From an uncultured Actinomycetes bacterium (lineage in GTDB: Bacteria; Actinomycetota; Actinomycetes; Mycobacteriales; Mycobacteriaceae), in the NCBI GenBank assembly GCA_903884065.1, contig CAISDL010000089.1, positions 1 to 34,368 of the forward strand: a DNA stretch of 34,368 nucleotides, in the 5' to 3' direction. The notes beneath the pieces are model-generated. The model did no database searches, was not told the DNA's origin, and saw nothing but the letters and a program-made list of their open reading frames with translations. Made by a program: the position numbers and the translations under genes. Shown one piece after another: positions 31,969-34,368 of the stretch (within the stretch, counting starts at the first letter, position 1; the number at the start of each line of letters is the position of its first letter).

Positions 31969-33977
31969 CCGTGACGAATCAACCAGTGAGTTCCCAGCCC
32001 TTCTCCACCGTCCTCGTCGCCAACCGCGGCGAGATCGCCGTGCGGGTGATCCGCAGCCTCAAGGCGATGGGCATCCGTTCGGTCGCCGTCTACAGCGACG
32101 CCGACGCCGGTGCGCGTCACGTCACCGAGGCCGACATCGCGGTCCGGATCGGGCCGCCGCCGGCACGGGAGAGTTACCTCGACATCGACGCGGTCGTCGC
32201 TGCCGCCGTGCGCACCGGAGCACAGGCCGTGCATCCCGGCTACGGATTCCTCTCGGAGAAATCAGAATTCGCGGCCGCACTGCAATCCGTCGGCATCGTC
32301 TTCATCGGCCCGCCCGTCGGCGCGATCGCCACGATGGGCGACAAGATCGCATCCAAGGCGACGGTGTCGTCGTTCGGGGTTCCCGTCGTTCCGGGTATCG
32401 CCGAGCCGGGCCTCACCGACGACGACCTCGTCGCTGCCGCGGCCGACGTCGGTTTCCCGGTTCTGGTGAAACCGTCGGCCGGCGGGGGCGGAAAGGGGAT
32501 GCGCCGGGTCGACGATCCGGCCGACCTGCCCGCCGCACTGGCCGCCTCCCGCCGCGAGGCCGCCGCAGCCTTCGGCGACGACACGCTCTTCCTCGAGCGA
32601 TTCGTGCTGCGGCCCCGGCACATCGAGGTACAGGTGCTCGCCGACACCCACGGCAACGTGCTGCACCTCGGCGAGCGGGAATGCAGCCTGCAGCGCCGCC
32701 ATCAGAAGGTCATCGAGGAGGCGCCGTCGGTGCTGCTGGATGGGGCGACCCGGGCGCGCATCGGCGCGGCCGCCTGCGACACCGCGCGCAGCGTCGACTA
32801 CGTCGGAGCGGGCACCGTCGAATTCATCGTCTCCGCCGACCGGCCCGACGAGTTCTTCTTCCTGGAGATGAACACCCGGCTTCAGGTCGAACACCCGGTC
32901 ACCGAGATGGTCACCGGCTGGGATCTCGTCGAATGGCAGGTCCGCATCGCCGCGGGGGAGCGGTTGCCGGTCACCCAGGACGACATCGTGCTGCGCGGTC
33001 ACGCCATCGAGGCGCGGGTGTACGCCGAGGACCCCGCCGCCGGCTTCCTGCCCACGGGCGGGCCGGTGCTGGGCATCTCCGAGCCGTCCGGTGCGGGCGT
33101 CCGGGTCGACTCCGGCATGGCTGCCGGGATGACCGTGGGCAGCGACTACGACCCCATGCTGGCCAAGGTCATCGTCCATGCCGACGACCGCGCCGCGGCG
33201 CTCGGCGGGCTTGACCGCGCACTGGCCCGGACCGCCGTCCTCGGCGTGGGAACCAACGTCGACTTCCTGCGTTTCGTGTTGTCGGATGACGACGTTGCCG
33301 CCGGCCGGCTGGACACCGAGCTGTTGGAGCGGCTGCAGTACATCCCGCCCGATATCGACGACGAGGTGTTCATCGCTGCCGCCATCTACCGATGGCTGCG
33401 CGCCTGGCCCGATGGGCCGGGCGACATCTGGGACATTCCCGGCGGATGGCGGCTGGGGGCGCATGCCGGCTGGGCGATCCGCCTCAGCGGCGGAGAGCGG
33501 ACCGACCACGTCCACATCGTCGGGAACCCGGGGCGCGCCGAGGTCTGGGTGGAGGGCGGTAAACGACGTCCTTTCACCGCCGGCATCGTCGACGGACGGC
33601 TGGCGCTCACGCTCGACGGCATCCGTTGTGAGTTCCTGGTGGCCGGCCACCAGAACCAGATCTGGCTGACCGGGGAGTTCGGCACCGTGATGCTCGAAGA
33701 GGTGCGCGAGGCGCCGGCGCGCCCGGATGACGAACACTCCGGCGACGCCGAGATCGTCAGCCCGATGCCGGGTGCGGTTGTCGCAGTGGGTGTTTCCGAC
33801 GGTGCGACGGTCGAGGCCGGTGAGGTCGTGGTGGCCGTCGAGGCCATGAAGATGGAGCACTCGCTGCGATCGCCGGTCGCCGGCGTGGTCGAGTTGCTCG
33901 TCGCAGTCGGAGATCAGGTCAAGGTGGGCCAGCCGCTGGCCCGGATAACGGCTACTACGGAAGGTGACGGACGATGA
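31965..33977 (+). CDS. accA1: Acyl-CoA carboxylase alpha subunit (biotin carboxylase plus BCCP, AccA1)
   Basis: 670 residues. The biotin carboxylase domain covers about 15-460 ([77 protein letters not shown]). A BT-type bridging segment follows. The C-terminal biotinyl domain contains [10 protein letters not shown] with biotinylated Lys629. It loads and carboxylates biotin for AccD1. The start is GTG 31965 (overlapping the accD1 stop as GTGA), with GTG 31971 as an alternative. The stop overlaps the fadE19 ATG (ATGA). The accD1-accA1-fadE19 order fits leucine/isovalerate catabolism under BkaR. Confidence 0.95.
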   Translation: MTVTNQPVSSQPFSTVLVANRGEIAVRVIRSLKAMGIRSVAVYSDADAGARHVTEADIAVRIGPPPARESYLDIDAVVAAAVRTGAQAVHPGYGFLSEKSEFAAALQSVGIVFIGPPVGAIATMGDKIASKATVSSFGVPVVPGIAEPGLTDDDLVAAAADVGFPVLVKPSAGGGGKGMRRVDDPADLPAALAASRREAAAAFGDDTLFLERFVLRPRHIEVQVLADTHGNVLHLGERECSLQRRHQKVIEEAPSVLLDGATRARIGAAACDTARSVDYVGAGTVEFIVSADRPDEFFFLEMNTRLQVEHPVTEMVTGWDLVEWQVRIAAGERLPVTQDDIVLRGHAIEARVYAEDPAAGFLPTGGPVLGISEPSGAGVRVDSGMAAGMTVGSDYDPMLAKVIVHADDRAAALGGLDRALARTAVLGVGTNVDFLRFVLSDDDVAAGRLDTELLERLQYIPPDIDDEVFIAAAIYRWLRAWPDGPGDIWDIPGGWRLGAHAGWAIRLSGGERTDHVHIVGNPGRAEVWVEGGKRRPFTAGIVDGRLALTLDGIRCEFLVAGHQNQIWLTGEFGTVMLEEVREAPARPDDEHSGDAEIVSPMPGAVVAVGVSDGATVEAGEVVVAVEAMKMEHSLRSPVAGVVELLVAVGDQVKVGQPLARITATTEGDGR

Positions 33978-34368
33978 GTGAGTTTCTCTCCACGGCAACG
34001 CTCCCCGACGAGTATCAGCAGCTGGCCAAGACGGTGCGCGACTTCGCCCGCGAGGTCGTCGCCCCCGTCTCGGCCCAGCACGACGCCGAGCACTCCTTCC
34101 CCTACGAGGTGGTCGCGGGGATGGCGGACATGGGTCTGTTCGGCCTGCCGTTCCCCGAGGAGTACGGCGGCATGGGCGGCGACTACTTCGCGCTGTGCCT
34201 GGCTCTGGAGGAGCTGGGCAAGGTCGACCAGAGTGTCGCCATCACCCTGGAGGGCGGGGTGTCGCTGGGCGCCATGCCGGTCTACCGCTTCGGCACCGAG
34301 GCCCAGAAGCAGGAGTGGTTGCCGCTGCTGACCAGTGGGCGCGCGCTGGGCGCATTCGGCCTGACCGA
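33974..34368 (+). CDS. fadE19: Acyl-CoA dehydrogenase FadE19 (3' end outside window)
   Basis: Only the first 131 codons are present and the frame runs off the window. The visible part is the N-terminal helical domain of an acyl-CoA dehydrogenase ([56 protein letters not shown]) and the beginning of the FAD-contacting AFGLTE motif at the very end. By position and partners it should be the isovaleryl/2-methylbutyryl-type dehydrogenase of the leucine operon. The ATG overlaps the accA1 stop by 4 nt, so translation is coupled. Family members are about 390 residues. Confidence 0.93.
   Translation, partial: MSEFLSTATLPDEYQQLAKTVRDFAREVVAPVSAQHDAEHSFPYEVVAGMADMGLFGLPFPEEYGGMGGDYFALCLALEELGKVDQSVAITLEGGVSLGAMPVYRFGTEAQKQEWLPLLTSGRALGAFGLT

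Overview
The window is chromosomal DNA of a mycobacterium, probably an environmental, rapidly growing Mycolicibacterium-type species. It has high GC, many GTG starts, TANNNT -10 boxes placed 5-7 nt before start codons (leaderless transcripts), a single-chain FAS-I with adjacent acpS, and mycolate, F420 and L,D-transpeptidase genes. From memory, gene order largely follows the M. tuberculosis Rv2525c-Rv2500c segment, with local insertions and losses. I see no phage, transposon, CRISPR array or rRNA.

Positions 1-12354 hold the 3' part of a PEP synthase gene, a Tat-exported DUF1906 protein (Rv2525c type), a 412-bp regulatory gap with three related inverted repeats, the 3072-residue fatty acid synthase I and its activator AcpS. 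Positions 12438-19663 are a patchwork of mostly single-gene units: M20 metallopeptidase, exported M15-like zinc protein, small exported peptide, small membrane proteins, Bcp peroxiredoxin, DUF3618 protein, alpha/beta hydrolase, orphan ATP-grasp enzyme, F420-type nitroreductase-family protein and a lipoprotein. Positions 19701-22922 carry tRNA-Lys(CTT), the L,D-transpeptidase LdtB, an exported Ala/Pro-rich repeat protein (GjpA-like), a DUF3297 protein and tRNA-His(GTG).

Positions 22950-30318 carry oligoribonuclease, a HerA-like ATPase, a FadR-type GntR regulator coupled to a fatty acid hydroxylase-superfamily membrane enzyme, the mycolate reductase CmrA, a UMF1-type MFS transporter, an MmpS-like membrane protein and the TetR repressor BkaR. 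From 30406 to the end runs a tightly overlapping leucine/branched-chain acyl-CoA catabolic operon, accD1-accA1-fadE19 (the last cut by the window), divergent from bkaR across an 87-bp gap with a perfect 7-7-7 inverted repeat.

Lipid metabolism and the cell envelope are the common thread: FAS-I and AcpS make precursors, CmrA finishes mycolates, LdtB cross-links peptidoglycan, and acyl-CoA carboxylase and dehydrogenase recycle branched-chain acids. The most interesting signals are regulatory: back-to-back leaderless promoters whose -10 boxes overlap (16555-16564), a near-consensus FadR operator in front of the GntR-hydroxylase cassette (25283-25299), a tandem operator set upstream of fas, helically phased GGTCA repeats upstream of the nitroreductase-like gene, and repeated convergent gene pairs whose stop codons overlap by 4 bp.
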